Below are positions 11,356 to 24,635 of a stretch of DNA of 64,000 nt, one piece after another; within the stretch, counting starts at the first letter, position 1; each line of letters starts with the position of its first letter. A model generated the notes under the pieces. That model ran no database searches and had not been told where the DNA came from. It saw only the letters and a program-made list of their open reading frames with translations. The stretch comes from Caenorhabditis remanei (taxonomy: Eukaryota > Nematoda > Chromadorea > Rhabditida > Rhabditidae). The stretch spans positions 1 to 64,000 of the forward strand of contig NW_026526091.1 in assembly GCF_010183535.1 (NCBI RefSeq). Reading direction: 5' to 3'. The translations under genes were made by a program, and so were the position numbers.

Positions 11356-11369
11356 AATTAAGAGGAACG

Positions 11370-14300
11370 ATGCTGTCAGCTGCAAAAACCCAAGTAACGA
11401 AGACGGCCACGCTAGTGACGCAACTTGCGGAAGACGCAGCACGATCGATTGAGACATACAGAGACCTCCAGAATGACGCTCTAAGAGATCACGCAAAGGA
11501 CATTACCAGTGAAGCAAAGAAGCTGCAGAGATCCATGGATAGGCTCAAGAACTACATGGAAGCGCTGGAAAAAGGATTCAATGCGACGGTCGAAGACAGA
11601 GAGCCGACACAGGAGGAAATAGATTGTCTCGACGGATACGCGGTAAAGTATGCCGATGCATACGAGAGAGCCGCAGAGGTACTCGACGACCTCAACATTG
11701 AGCTCGAAAGAGCCACAGAGAATTTGGAGGATTATCGATCCACTCGTTCATCACAAAGCGTTCACGAGGCAGAAGATAACCAAAATGGTACACTGCACGA
11801 AGACGTCACATATGAAGTGAGGAACGATAACACAACGCTCATTGAGATTTTGCAAGGAATGCAAATGGCCAATACAGTCATAAAGACGTTCAGAGGAGAT
11901 AGATGGGAGTTCGAGAGGTTCATGACCATCTTCGAGGAGGTCATAGGAAAAACGAACATGCGTGAGTTATTGAAACTCAACTATCTCTTGAACGCCCTGG
12001 AAGGAGAACCCAGGGAACATATCGAATCGTTTGAACTGACGGACGCAAATTATCAACCAGCACTTGCCGCCCTGAAGAAGAAGTACGGGGACAAGAAAAA
12101 GGCTGTATCGGATTTATTATCCAGGCTTAAGAAGGAAGAAGCCAGGAGCGAGTCTATCAAGGACCAAAGGAGACTACTGGACAAAGTAACGGCCATTGCC
12201 AACCAGTTGCTGCTCATGGACGCGACAGTAGACAACACGCTCACACGACAAATGATCATTGAGAAATTCAAGTTCCAAACTCAGAAGGACGTCTACGGAT
12301 GTAAGCTGGATCGATCTGAAGAATGGACGATCCGACAACTACTCAAAGATCTGGACAAAACCATCACCATGGATGAGGAACTCCTGGAATTGCTACCAAA
12401 ACGGGCACAAGACAAGAGTGGAAAGGACGGGAAGGACAAGAAGCCGAACGCTCGCAATGAGAAATCTTCCGCGGACAACAATCGATTCCAGGAGAAGAAG
12501 GCGAGGAAGTGCTTGATCTGTAACCGTGAGAACCACTACACGTCTGACTGCAGAACGATGCCCAATCCACTTGACCGTACGAAATTTTTGGAAAAAGAAG
12601 ATAGATGTGGTCAATGTTTACGCAAAGGACACAAGACGTCAAATTGCCCTGGCAGAATTTGCAATAAGTGCAACAAGCCGGGACACCACTTCGGTAACTG
12701 TCCAAACAATGACTCAACTTCTCATCAGAAGAAGACGGAGAAGAAAGACAAACAGAAGCCGACACAGGGACGCACGATGGCTGCAAGCATCAACGCGGAG
12801 TGTAACCATGAGTCACAAGATTCAAACGAAGAGGACACGAAAGACAAAAAGACTGCAGCAGCAACGACACGTCCAAGCGGGGACACCACAACTTCTATTC
12901 CAACAATTCAACCCGAAGCGTACAATCCAAACAATTCCAAATGGGAACGCATCTCACTGATGATCGACACCGGAGCCGATCTCACATTCATTTCGGAGAA
13001 GATTGCGAACAACTGGAAACTCCCAATAATAAAGAAAGATAAGTTTTCCCTAACTACTTTCAAATCAGGAGAACCGAAACCAGGAGAATACGCACTTACG
13101 AAAGTGAAATGCAGAGTACCAAATTTGAACAAGGAATTGGAGATCACACCCTACATATCAGATCAATTGGTAGGAAGGATCAAGAAGAGGACGCTTCCGC
13201 CAGAGGACATGATGTACTTCCTGAAGAACGACATCAGGATGAACAAGGACGCTTTTGAGACATCAGTCGTGCCAGACATGATCATCGGAGATGATTTCGT
13301 CACACTGATTCTCACTGGAAACATGGTACGTCTACCATCAGGAATGGCACTGCTGGATACTGTATTTGGGAATACAACTATTGGACGACCAAGAGATTCA
13401 CAAATCGAGCTCAATCCATCGGAACACTACATGTTCACCGCAATTGGAAACACAGCAATCGATGAAGCTCAAAAAGTCGAGGAGCAGCAGAAGAGAGACA
13501 CCACCATGAAGAAGCCAGAAGAGTTCACAGGATCGCTTGTCAACGAGAAAGCAGAAATGGAGCGAGCGACTGTGGAACATTTCAAGAGGACTGTGGAAAA
13601 GAGAGATAAGTCATATTACGTTCGCTTGCACATGAAAGAGGATCGCGAGGAGTTACCTGATAACTACTCAATCGCTGAAAAGAGACTCATTAGTGTAGGA
13701 CGTCAATACTCGAAAGAAGTATTGAAAACGATCGACACAGTATTCAAAGACCAACTCGAGAAAGGGATACTGGAAATCGTTGACGCACACGAACGAACGG
13801 GGAAAAGACTTGTACACTACAATCCGCACCAACCAGTCTTCACGCCAACGAAAACAACCACAAAATGCAGAGTGGTTGTAGATGGCTCCGCACACTTCAA
13901 GAACAAACCATCCCTCAACGACCAGATACATCAAGGACCAACCATTCTTCCGGACTTGATGGGGATGCTCTTACGTTTCCGCTCAGGAAAAACGGCTGTC
14001 ACCTCGGACGTCGAGAAGGCTTTTTTGCAAGTCTATCTCCATGAGGACGACAGAGATGCTACAAGACTGCTGTGGGTCAAAGACATCAACAAGGACTTCT
14101 CAGGAGACAACATCATAGTGCTCCGCTTCACTCGAGTCCTTTTCGGTCTAAATGTTAGCCCTTTCTTGTTAGCAGCAACGATTAACCATCACCTGGAGAC
14201 AATCAACGACCAGGACATGGCCCGTGAGATGTCGAACAACCTGTATGTGGACAATCTTCTGATGACAACGGATATGGATCCAGGGAACATCATCAAACTA

Positions 14301-15864
14301 TACAGTTGCCCCAAGGAGACGTTCAATGAAATGGGAATGAATCTGCGAGAATTCACAACCAACTCCAAGGAACTGCGAGAGATGATTCCAGAGAAAGACG
14401 CATCAGAAGAAACCACGCCCAAAGTATTGGGAATACCATGGGACATCAAAGAAGACCAGTTGATCATGGAAGTGAGGCTGGACAATTGCAATTCCAATTC
14501 GAGAAGAACCGTTTCAAGCGTGATACACGGAATTTTTGACCCACTCGGATCGCTAGCAGCCCTCGTCCTGCCAATGAAACTGTTCCAGAGGGAACTATGG
14601 ATGGATGAGTACGATTGGGACACACCTTTGAACAAGGAACACGAGATCCAATGGCAACAATTGGTGGAAGACATCCAAGGATTCAGCAAGAGGATACCAC
14701 GTCACGTAATCAGTAAGTCGCTTAACAACAAATTAGTGACTTTCACGGACGCCTCGAAGGAAACTACCGCATGGACAATTTATGTTGTCAACGAGATGGG
14801 ATGCCACCTGATCTACGCCAAATCGAAAGTCAAACCATTGAAAGAAATTTGGACGATTCCGAAATTGGAGATGCAAGCACTTGAGATGGGTACAGTCAAC
14901 ACCCTGAAGACCATTGAATTTCTGAAACTTGGCAACATCAACATCACCGAAACCCACATTTTCACTGACTCCACGATCGCACTCAGCTGGGTGAAAGGAG
15001 CAACGGACAAGAAAGTGGTTGGAATCCTTGTCGCCAATCGATTGAAATCCATCTACAACACAGTGGATCAAATCACGGACATGGGAATTCTAGTGAGTTT
15101 TGGACATGTTGCTTCAGAAGAGAACCCAGCAGATCTGGGAACACGAGGCTGCAACCGAGAGCTTGCCGGCAGACAACAAACTGTGGTTCAACGGACCAAT
15201 TCCAATCGGACAGACGTTGGAACAATGGGTTCAAGAACGAGACACCTTCCACCTCAACACGGAGGTTCACCACGCATATGGTATGATCACGACTGAACAA
15301 GATCAAGTCACAATATTCAATTGCGACGTCACTAACGACTACACCAAGATGATCCACATTGTGGCATACGCGATGAAGTTTCTGAAAAGACGCCTGGCAA
15401 CAGGAAAGGACAAGCTTGGAAAGAAAATCCCCGAGTGGATGGAATTCACGGATTCACCCACAATCTCAACGGAGGAATTCAAGAAAGCAAGAGAGATCCT
15501 TATCAAAGATCAACAGAAACTCATTACGCCACAACAACTCAAAAAGTGGAACGATTTTGGAGTAACAAAGGATGACAGAGGAGTCATGGTTTGTGTTGGA
15601 AGAATGAAGAACGCCGAATTGGAACAAGAAACCAAGTTTCCGATATTGCTGCAACCAAATTCAGCATTGGCAAAGATGATCATTCTCCACGAACACGGAA
15701 AGCTCCATTTGTCTGAAAATCACACCATTACGGCGATACGGAAGCAGTACTGTCTCCCGAAGATTCGTCAACAAGTGAAGAAACAACTCAAGAGACTTCT
15801 TTTATTGAGAAATGGAGAAAATAATAAAATTCGTTACACAATGGAAATACGAATTACAGAATAA
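11370..15864 (+). pseudogene. BEL/Pao LTR retrotransposon gag-pol polyprotein, frameshifted and truncated
   Basis: One frame (11370-15296) carries, in order: a coiled-coil gag; three zinc knuckles (CLICNRENHYTSDC, CGQCLRKGHKTSNC, CNKCNKPGHHFGNC, residues ~380-450); an aspartic protease site LMIDTGADLTFIS (~530); a Pao-type reverse transcriptase with DVEKAFLQVYL (~880) and YVDN (~957); and RNase H-like TFTDAS and FTDSTIALSW (~1124-1200). Near 15155-15170 the reading moves to the +1 frame, where coding sense continues to 15864. There the HEHGKLHLSENHT half of the integrase zinc finger is visible, but its CxxC half and the DDE core are missing. No 3' LTR is seen. RT and protease look intact; the copy cannot integrate by itself. 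Confidence 0.9.
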
Positions 15865-17781
15865 TAAAAAAGAAATGTTGGAAAAGTAAAAAAAAATTAG
15901 GAGCTATTTTAAAATATTTTGTCGTGGTATCTCAATTCTGAATCGATTCATTGAAGTTTGACCTTCATCATCTTCTGTAACATAATACACAAATCAGTTT
16001 TGGCGCCACTTTACTGAAAATCGCACTTTCTTCTTTTGTATGTGTCCTTGAAGAAAATCCGACAGACATCCAACTCACCAGATGGCTTCTCCTTCCTCCT
16101 CGCCGGGCAAGGTTAACATAACCTTGCTGAGTTTTGTTTCTTGTTTATTAGTCTTTCCGCTCGTTCTCTCCTTATTGTTTCTCTGTGACTGTCTCTCTAT
16201 CTCCCAAAGTATTTTTCATTACTAATATCTTTTTCAATTTTTCTTTATTCTCTCTGTCTGTTTAAAAACCAAAGTGATCAATAAAAATCAATACTTGATA
16301 TTGCTATTAGGTCTTAAAAATCAAAAAATCGAAAACAAATTTGCTAAACTTTATCTGAAATCTTTTGCTGGTGGTGATTTAAAGCACGATATAGAAAAAT
16401 GAAGTTTTTGATAATGGAAACACAGAATTTTGGAACTCCAGCACAAGAATTCGTAACAAGTGTAAATTCTGAATGGACTAACAGCTTTTCCCTTCTACCG
16501 CTTAATTTTCTATAAATTATCATACGTTTAGCAACTCTTTTCCAGTTTTTCCGTATATTTCCACTGGGTTTTTTCCACTTTCTGAAGAAGAACTAGTTCT
16601 AAAGTTTCGAAATGTTTCCCGCCTTTCCAATTAACAATATTCAGATCCATTCTTCAATAGTATCTGATTTCTGATACTTTATCTTTATGACACCCCTTAA
16701 GCAATAGAGAAGAGCCCATCAGGTGATTTCTGAGAGCGCAATGTTTCTTTCAATGTAAACATTTGCGAGTGACCATCGGTGCCCCCCCTTTCATGATGTC
16801 CTTCGCGTAACTTTGGTGAGAAGAGGAGGAGGAGTCACGAGTGGGCAAGGAAAAAAAGATGAGGAGAACTTAGAGCGTACTTGCATACCGCACGTCTTTC
16901 TGCGGCTATTTGCATTAAATTTTTTGTAAGTCTCAAAACAAGAGGATTTTAATATGTTTCACGTTTTGGATATTGAACTAAAAATGATAAATTCAAAAAA
17001 AAATTAATACAATAACAGTTTTGTCAGTATTTTGAAATAAAGTACTTTGCAATGCACTAGAATTTAGACTTGTCTCGTTTATGTTTGCTAAAAATGGGAT
17101 GCAAGTCTCTCTCCCATATATTCTATTTCATTCTCTGCATAATCCGTTTGCTATATTTTTTGCGCAACTTTTTGACAATTCACAGCTACCGTATTTTCCG
17201 TACAATTCGTTCAGCCGTCTATTAACAAATTTTTTAAGTCACTGGGTTACTGCAGGTGCTCAAATGTGCAGAACACAAAGTTTTCTTTTAAGTGGTAGAA
17301 CCCCAACTTATTAGTGTTGTTTACAGACGTTTATTAGTTTTTTTCAGTAAGTTTCAAAATATTTCAAAAAAAATTTTGTCGAGTTATTTCCAAAAAACCA
17401 ATTCTTTGGTGTTTTCAAAAACTTCGGTTCTTAAAACAAAAATCGCAACAACCAAACTTTATTTAACATGAAGTTATTTTGTTGAGTTTACAAATAAACA
17501 ATAGTTGAACAAATTTTAAGTCTGTGCAAAAGTCGAAAAGTGCGCATTTAAAGTACTTAAAAGTATTTAAAGTTAGCGTGGGAAAGACCTGTAATAGTCG
17601 AGGGTTAAAAAAACACATCGAGGATCAGAGAGCTGTCTTTTGCGCGACGGAAAACCCCAGGGACTAAAGAATTTTTTTTTAAACCTGAGGCGTGGGAAAA
17701 ATTGATATCAGAAGGTCATAGTAGTTGAACCACCCAATGAATAAGTACTCTACTAATAGGATAAATGTTTTCAGGCTGAGG
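15865..17781. other. Intergenic region, no supported gene
   Basis: AT-rich. A slightly GC-richer block at about 16730-16910 (with GAGGAGGAGGAGTCACGAG) has no long ORF and could be promoter or an unrecognised exon. No RNA gene recognised. Confidence 0.4.
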
Positions 17782-17871
17782 ATGGCGGACGCGCTGGAAA
17801 TTGATCTGACAACATTCCATACGTTTTCTTTTTTGGTGATTCATATTACATTTGCAATTGTTTTTGTTTGA
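17782..17871 (+). CDS. Possible 29-residue hydrophobic micropeptide
   Basis: An ATG follows a good acceptor (ATGTTTTCAG, 17765-17774) by 7 nt and opens a short frame, MADALEIDLTTFHT then a hydrophobic stretch ending at TGA 17869-17871. An AATAAA-type signal occurs ~290 nt downstream (18163-18175). The layout is that of a trans-spliced short mRNA, but the frame is tiny and could be chance or a gene relic. Confidence 0.2.
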   Translation: MADALEIDLTTFHTFSFLVIHITFAIVFV

Positions 17872-18448
17872 AATGTAATTTCCCAATGTGGGAGGTTGTT
17901 ATTTACACCTGTTATGAGTATGATCTCCTTCTTGTTATATCGCTCCCTACGTTGCCCCCTCTCCCCATCTCAACTGTTCCATTCATTTACTTATCTCCTT
18001 AATAGAATTAAACCTCAAATTCATCAGTTCTGTCATTTTTTCCCACATTATTTCTTTCTATACTATCTTGTTTTTCTTCACTTTTCTTCCTCATACCACG
18101 ACTGTTGTCTGGTGAAGGGCATGATCCGGTTTCTTGTGTAACACTTATGATTTCACACGCTGTCAATAAATAAAATCAATTTTAATTTAATTTAAAATTT
18201 GGGTTTCCAAGAAGTTAATTTTCATGCTACAGAAAATTCTCCGCAAATTTTAAAATTTCGAGAATAAAATTGCGGAGATTTTCCATATTTCCAAACATGG
18301 TCCTATCTGAGGGTGAGAAATTCAAACACCCACGCTCGCTCCCCTTATCCACATTTTCCGTTTTCTTTCCTTCATTTTCATTCTCCGTATTCATATTGAA
18401 AGAAAATAAAATTTTTGATCTGGATCATCTATTTCAGTCAAGATTTAT
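17872..18448. other. Intergenic region, no supported gene
   Basis: T-rich DNA with a possible polyadenylation signal near 18163; nothing else recognised. Confidence 0.4.
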
Positions 18449-18778
18449 CTGACAAGGGAACCCCAAGGGGTCGCAAGTTTGAAATCGTTCCAAATTGCTA
18501 CCAGGTATTAAGGACAACTTGAATAGGCATATCCCAAATTTTCGTTTTGTGCTCGTCACTTGCCGCTGAGAAAAACCGTCTCAAAGTTTCACTTTTGTAG
18601 TTAAGCCCTGTAAAATCCAGAAAATGGCTTCAAAAATCAGTCGTGAAGACGGTTTTTCTCGGCGACAAGTGGCGAGCACAAAACAAAAATTTGGGATATG
18701 CCTAATCAAGTTGACCTTAATGTCTGGTAGCAATTTGGAACGATTCCAAACTTGCGACCCCTTGGGGATCCCTTGTGA
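18449..18778. repeat. Foldback (MITE-like) element, ~330 bp
   Basis: Inverted arms 18449-18585 and about 18643-18778: the left reads CTGACAAGGGAACCCCAAGG and the complement of the right reads CTCACAAGGGATCCCCAAGG. Similarity continues through AGTTT...CGTTCCAAATTGCTACCAG and the GAGAAAAACCGTC block. The loop is ~57 nt. No ORF, so non-autonomous. No clear target duplication. Confidence 0.8.
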
Positions 18779-20170
18779 GTTTTTTTTTCTAGACAACCCT
18801 AATGGATGTCACATGAGGTACCCATCTTATGATCACACCGCCATCTTATTAGTTTACTTTCGATCCTCCACCGTTCCTATTTTATAATTGTTTGTGGACG
18901 CCATCTTCATTATCCTTCCTCTGTTTTCTTCAAAAAAACCATTGGCGATGGTCAATGTTTACAAATTGCATCATCCCTCACAGTCTTTCCTTACTAAATT
19001 CGAATTGACGGGAAGACCGTATATCAATATTGTATCCAAACAAAGAATTTTAAACATAGGTTGATTTTATGTGATAAACAGCACTGACAGTAGAAGTATC
19101 ATCAACAGTGTTTGTTTTTTGGAAATGGTAAACTCAAGAAATTTTTGACATTGTCACCTAATGTCCGATGATGTGAACTTTGGCAAGATAAGGTTTTTTT
19201 TTAAATTAATGTTAGTTTTATGTTGCAGATTGTTGAAAATAAGTGTTCATGTTTTTTTTGTTTTTTTTCAAAGAATGTTTCCACAGTATTTTTTTTCCTA
19301 TGACCGAATCCTTGATGATCAGTCAATGATAAACTTTTATTCAAGACATTCGCCACAACTGCGATGATAATATTATGTTTCTGAAAAATTGGAGGTATCA
19401 TTGAAAATTGTGTCGAATTCAAAATAATGTTTCACGATTTTTCTTATTCTCTTCAGATACATAGTTATCCATGAAATTGGTAGCCCATACGTGCGAAATC
19501 TCGACCCGGGACGATAAAAATGATTTTGTCAGTTTTCGAAATTTTTATCGAAGATAGGCAGAAATCTTGGGTACATTCACCTTTTTATTGAAATCTGGAA
19601 ACATTATCAAAAATTTGACTTTTTTGAAAAAAAATTTCAAAAGAAATTTCAAAAAAATTTGAACCGGACCGGCCCGGCTCCTCTCGAATATGGGTGACCC
19701 TAAAAACTAAAAACAGTTTCCCACTCGCACTCTGCTGGCGATCCAATGGACGATAACAGTCACAACGTTCACCAGCTACACGCGCAATAACAAATGATCC
19801 TCCTGTCCACATCCCCCTCTCTTCCTCCTTAACGCTCTGTTGGCACAAGAGAGACTGCATTACCAAGAGACGCAGGTCTAATGAGTCACGTTGCGCGCGA
19901 AATGCGGTCTGTGCATAGTTAACGATTCTCCCATTACTCATCCACGTCACTCACATTCTTTGCTACTGTTTTTTTGGTTATTAATTGCAAAATCAATAGG
20001 AGAAATGAGGATTTTTTTGATTTTCTCATATGAAAAAGGTTTTTTCGTAGTATTTTTATTTTTAGAAAATTTTTTCGATTGTGACTTTAATTGCCGTTTC
20101 AATTTTTTCCGCTGATTATTTTTTGAATATTGTTTTCTTTGATTGATTCCAGTCATTTTCAGAGCAAACT
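18779..20170. other. Intergenic region upstream of the Argonaute gene
   Basis: Holds one copy (19567-19690) of a dispersed repeat ending in a CCGGACCGGCCCGGC core; another copy is in the first Argonaute intron (20440-20572). The probable 5' leader and promoter of the Argonaute lie in the last few hundred bases, with an acceptor-like site (CATTTTCAG) 10 nt before its ATG, suggesting trans-splicing or an upstream leader exon. Confidence 0.5.
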
Positions 20171-23100
20171 ATGTGGAGTCAACAGAGTCATTCGGTGAAC
20201 GAACGTCAAAGCAGCGGCGGCAGCTTCAAAAGAGGTCTCATTTCTTCTGAAATGGGAGGTCCATCGGCGAAGAGAATTGGTAAGTTGTGTCTATTTGTGA
20301 TTAATGAGCGTAAACAAACATATGCATACTTGCGAAAAGTCAGCCCGGATTCAAACAAAGTGCACAACTTTTTTCACAAATTTTTCTTGACATTTGTCTG
20401 CAATTTCATCAAATATAGTTAGAAATCCTTTGTACATTCGCCTTTCAAGCGAAATTTGAAAATACAATCAAAATTGCGACTTTTTTACAAAAATTTCCAA
20501 AAATTATAAATTTCGACTTTGTACTGAATCCCGGGTTGGGCCGGACCGCCCGGCCCATACCGTCGCAAGTATGAAATTATGTTTAAAGTAGGCTGTTGTT
20601 AGTCTTTAACGAACGAATTCGAATGCATACCTATTGCTAGAAGCAGACTTGTCAAAATCCCGTTTCGGTCCGTCGGCGGTCAAAGCGGATTCTAAGCGGC
20701 TGCCTACTTTTAGTCGAAATTTTTCAATTTTTGTTTTAAAATTTCAGTGTCAAAGTGCTTAAAGTATACATATTCAGTTTCTAATCGAATTCTTCAAAAT
20801 TATCTAGTTTTTGTTTCAGCTCCTGTCCTCGAAGATTCATTCAAAGTTACCAAGACGTTCAAGGTCACAACTAATATGCTTCCTCTTAACGTATGGAGTA
20901 TGAAGAAAGTGCAGCGGATCAAGGCAGAGACATTCTTTGTTTCAAGTCTAGGCAAAGTCAAGTTGGACCTTCCCGGCACAGTTGCAAATGAGTGAGTTCA
21001 ATTATTGAGAAAGTATTATCTGTTCATTCATTGATTTGCAGTGTATTAACTAACAATGTTCGTCTCCGTCAGCTGGCAGTAATGACATTGATTCCTTACT
21101 TGAGACCCAAATTCTTCCCGAAACAACGTGACTTCGTCTTTGACTCAACAACTCTTTACGTTCCGGAGGGACAGTACATCGGAGAAAAGGTCGAAGAATT
21201 AAAAATTTGCAAAAAACAGTTTGAGAATTTGCCTGGTTTTTGGAAACAAAGTATCTCTAGATTCTTGCGTAACGATGACGATGGATTTCTTGTGAGACTT
21301 ACCAAAGATGGATACATACCACAAGGAGACAAGGCGCTGGAGGAGGAAGCTCATCGTTCAGAGTTCATCAAATTTCTGGGAATCCTTACTAGTCAGAAAT
21401 CGAATAAAGAGGTGTACTTTCATAAAGGAAATTTGTCTTACCCTGTTGATTCGAAGCAAGAACAGTTGGATTCCACAGCCTACATCAAAGCTGGATTTGC
21501 AAAATCAATTGTTATTACCGGAGAGAACGCTGCGGTCACAATGAGCATCAACACACAATTTTGTTCATTCTACAGAACTCTTCCAATTCTGACTCTCGTT
21601 TCCAACATGCACAAAGAATTCAAAAATGGAGTTTCTAACGATTCCATCGATGGGACGGAACAATGTTTGAGAGAGAATAGCGAATTTTTGAGAATTGTAA
21701 GAAAGGAGTTGATCGGACTCTATGTCAAAGCAACACATTTGAAAGAAGGCGCCAACCTTCTGCAAATTGCCGGACTCTCCAAGAAGAACGCCGAAAAGTA
21801 AGTTTACAGTGATTTCATATTTTTCAAAACCTCTACGTACATATTTCAGCGAATTCATAATGCTAGAAGGCCATTCAGTCACTGTTGCGGAGTACTTTTA
21901 TAAGGTATACAACATCACACTCCAACATCCAAGAATGCTTTTGATTATTGGAAACCTATTCGGAAAAGAGAGCGTCTTTCCAATGGAAGTGCTGAAAGTT
22001 GCTCAATATCAACTCAAGCATTCTATGAGTATCAAGGACAAGAAGAAATATAATGAAGCCATTGAACTGTTCTCAGCTCCAGATTCCTACATGCGTGATG
22101 TTGCTTCTGTTATCAGCGATCCGTTGGAACTAAACAACAGTTCGTTGATGAAAGCTTTTGGAATTGAATGCAGATTCAATGTGCCGCTTCTCTCGCAAGC
22201 AAAGCTTTTGTCTTGCCCGGATATCAGAATAGGAGCGGAGGTTAAAAAACTTCAACTTGGATGTTCTGAAATACCTCAAACTGGATCTTTCGAACAGCCA
22301 GCAACTATTCATCAAGCTGCAGTCATTTCATTCGACAACATCTTAAGCAAAAGAGAGATTAGGTAAGTAGCAAACTAACACTTAAAACAGTTAAAACTAT
22401 TTTTTATAATATTACAGAGACCTTGCTGTGAGGCTTGAAGAAATTTGCTTGGAAAAAGGTATAGAAACTTCATCAAAATTTTGTGCTCATGAAATGGCTG
22501 CCGAAGATTACATGTGGATGGACCGAAATATGATGAGGTGTAAGAATCAGAAGATTGGAATCGTGATCGGAATAGTCGAAAATGAAAAGTCTGATGTGTA
22601 TGATGCGCTGAAGTACTACCGAATCACAAAAGTGCAGACGATCCTTCTCACCAAGGAAACTGTTGATCAAATCTTAAATGACAATACGGAGGCTATCAAT
22701 AAGGTTACGAGAAAAATAAATATAAAGTGCGGAGGTATCAACTTTCTCGTTGAAATTCCAAAAACAATTGACGGCAAGGAAAGTGCGCTGCACAAGAAAT
22801 TGAGAGCATCCGTCCAATACATCGGAATAAAAACGTATCAGTCGATCGATATGAAGAATCATAGAATGACCATGATAGGTGCTTCATTCAATAAGTCCCC
22901 CTCGTCCCGACTCAGTGGCCATTGCTACCAGGAGATGCACCGCAGTCGAAAAATCCAGGCAATTGATTCGATACTGTTGGAGAGTCTAGAATCCTATAAG
23001 AAACGGTCCACGCAGTGTCCCGCGACAATTGTCCTTTACCGCAGCATCTGCAACAACGAGGATTTCAGTATGGTGAAGGAAGAAGTAGAAGCAATTCGAG

Positions 23101-23628
23101 AATCATTTGTTGGTAGAAATGATGCATACTCCCCGTCCTTGGTGGTTTTAGCCGTTCAAGAAGACGCTCTCTTCAGAATGTTTGTACCAGCAACAGATCT
23201 CAAAAGACCTAATACAAATGTTCCACCTGGCACTTGTATCGACACCAAAATAATCACCTACGGGTACGATGAGTTCATCTTGAACTCTCATACTCCAACA
23301 AAAGTGAGTTATATTTTAATGGATGTGCTCATTATAATAAGAATTTTGTTTCAGGGAGTGTCGGTACCAGCCAGATACACTATCCTGGCCAATGACCCCG
23401 GCTGGACCAAAAACGAAATTGCCCACATCACGTGGTTTATGACATTCAATAATCAAGTTGCGTACAAACCGCATGCTGTGGTGGACGTACTTCATTTTGC
23501 GGGAAAATTAGCCAAGAGAGGAACTAACATTCTTAGATTTAAACAGTAAGTTTTTTTTGTTATACGAAACTATCATTCCATCGTTTATTTTCAGAAATAT
23601 CACGCCGTCTGATTTCGATACCGCGTAA
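20171..23628 (+). CDS. Argonaute protein, WAGO-clade-like, lacking slicer residues
   Basis: Seven exons (20171-20279, 20820-20991, 21042-21797, 21850-22362, 22418-23303, 23355-23545, 23595-23628) give an uninterrupted 886-residue protein, normal length for the family. A short Ser/Gly-rich N-terminus precedes N, PAZ, MID and PIWI regions. PIWI landmarks are MTMIGASFNKSPSS, IVLYRSICNNED, GTCIDTKIITYGYDEF and VPARYTILAND followed by LHFAGKLAKRGTN. The catalytic aspartates expected in the first two motifs are Ser (GASFN, YRSI), and the final His is not visible, so it should bind small RNA without cutting. This is usual for worm-specific Argonautes that bind secondary 22G siRNAs. Which paralogue it matches cannot be told. 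The first intron (540 nt) contains a dispersed repeat; the others are ~50 nt. Confidence 0.9.
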
Positions 23629-23812
23629 AAAGTTCTGAAATTCACATCAACATTCTTCCTCACTCATATTTGATTGCTTTTGAATACTCAAACTCTCCAG
23701 TTTCTCTATTCGTCTTGTTTATATTTTGTTTTATATCCGTTTACCGTTTTTTTGATCGAAAGTTGTGCCCTACGTTTTTTACATTATGTCATTCATCTTT
23801 TTTTTCCAATAG

Positions 23813-23818
23813 AATAAA
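23813..23818 (+). terminator. Polyadenylation signal of the Argonaute gene
   Basis: AATAAA about 185 nt after the stop codon, followed by a T-rich run. Confidence 0.6.
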
Positions 23819-24184
23819 TTTTTTTTTTCAAAATTGAGTACTCATATGTAAAAAAAAACATTTCAAGTTTCAACTTACAAGCATTCATTAGAGGAAAAAA
23901 GTTCGTAAAAAGCCACGCGATTTGTGTCAAATCAGAAAATTTAGTGAATCATCAAAATACGCGGGAAGTATTTCTGAATTTTTGATATTTCCAAATGGAT
24001 CGATAAGAAACCGCAAACAAAATTATAAATTTTTAATGATTTTAAATTGGACTTAAGAAAAAAACGTGAATATGGCTTTATCTGACTCTGAGTATTCCGA
24101 AAAATGAGAAGAGTGTTGAAGATACTTGCGGTACCTCTGTTTCATTTCGCGTTTCATATGGTAAAATTTTGAAAAATGTAGATC

Positions 24185-24635
24185 AATCTTACAATGGAAG
24201 TCTTTTGAGACGCCACTTTCAAACAACCTATAAATTTGGTCATAGGTATTTTTAACAACGGGGAGTCCATTTCTGCATTCAAAACCTCCTAACTCTTTAT
24301 GAGAGCCGAGTTATGAGCTTTCAAACTTTTAATATAGTCAAGATAATTCCAAATCAACAAATAGTTTACGCTAGATTATCTTTTTTTGCAACCTACGATC
24401 ACAGGTCAGTCGCTGGGGAACACAAATGGAACCGCGCGGTGGCGTATATACCGCCGATTTGGATTTCCATGTGAAAAAGCTTAACCATCTGAAAAGTTTG
24501 AGAGCTCTTAACTCGGCTCGAAGAGACAATGTGCAGGGTTTGACTGCAAAAATCGACTGCTCGTGGTTGGAAATACCTATAACCCAATTTAAAGGTCGTT
24601 TGAAAGTGGCATCTCCAAAGACTTCCCTTGTTTGA
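24185..24635. repeat. Imperfect foldback element, ~450 bp
   Basis: Left arm 24185-24325 and right arm ~24495-24635 pair when one is complemented: GACGCCACTTTCAAACAACC pairs with GGTCGTTTGAAAGTGGCATC, and GAGCCGAGTTATGAGCTTTC with GAGAGCTCTTAACTCGGCTC. The arms are diverged by many substitutions, so the insertion is old. No transposase. Confidence 0.7.

Noticed and set aside
17896..18141. 81-codon plus-strand frame
   Set aside because: Composition follows the T/C-rich local sequence; no domain or splice signals support it.
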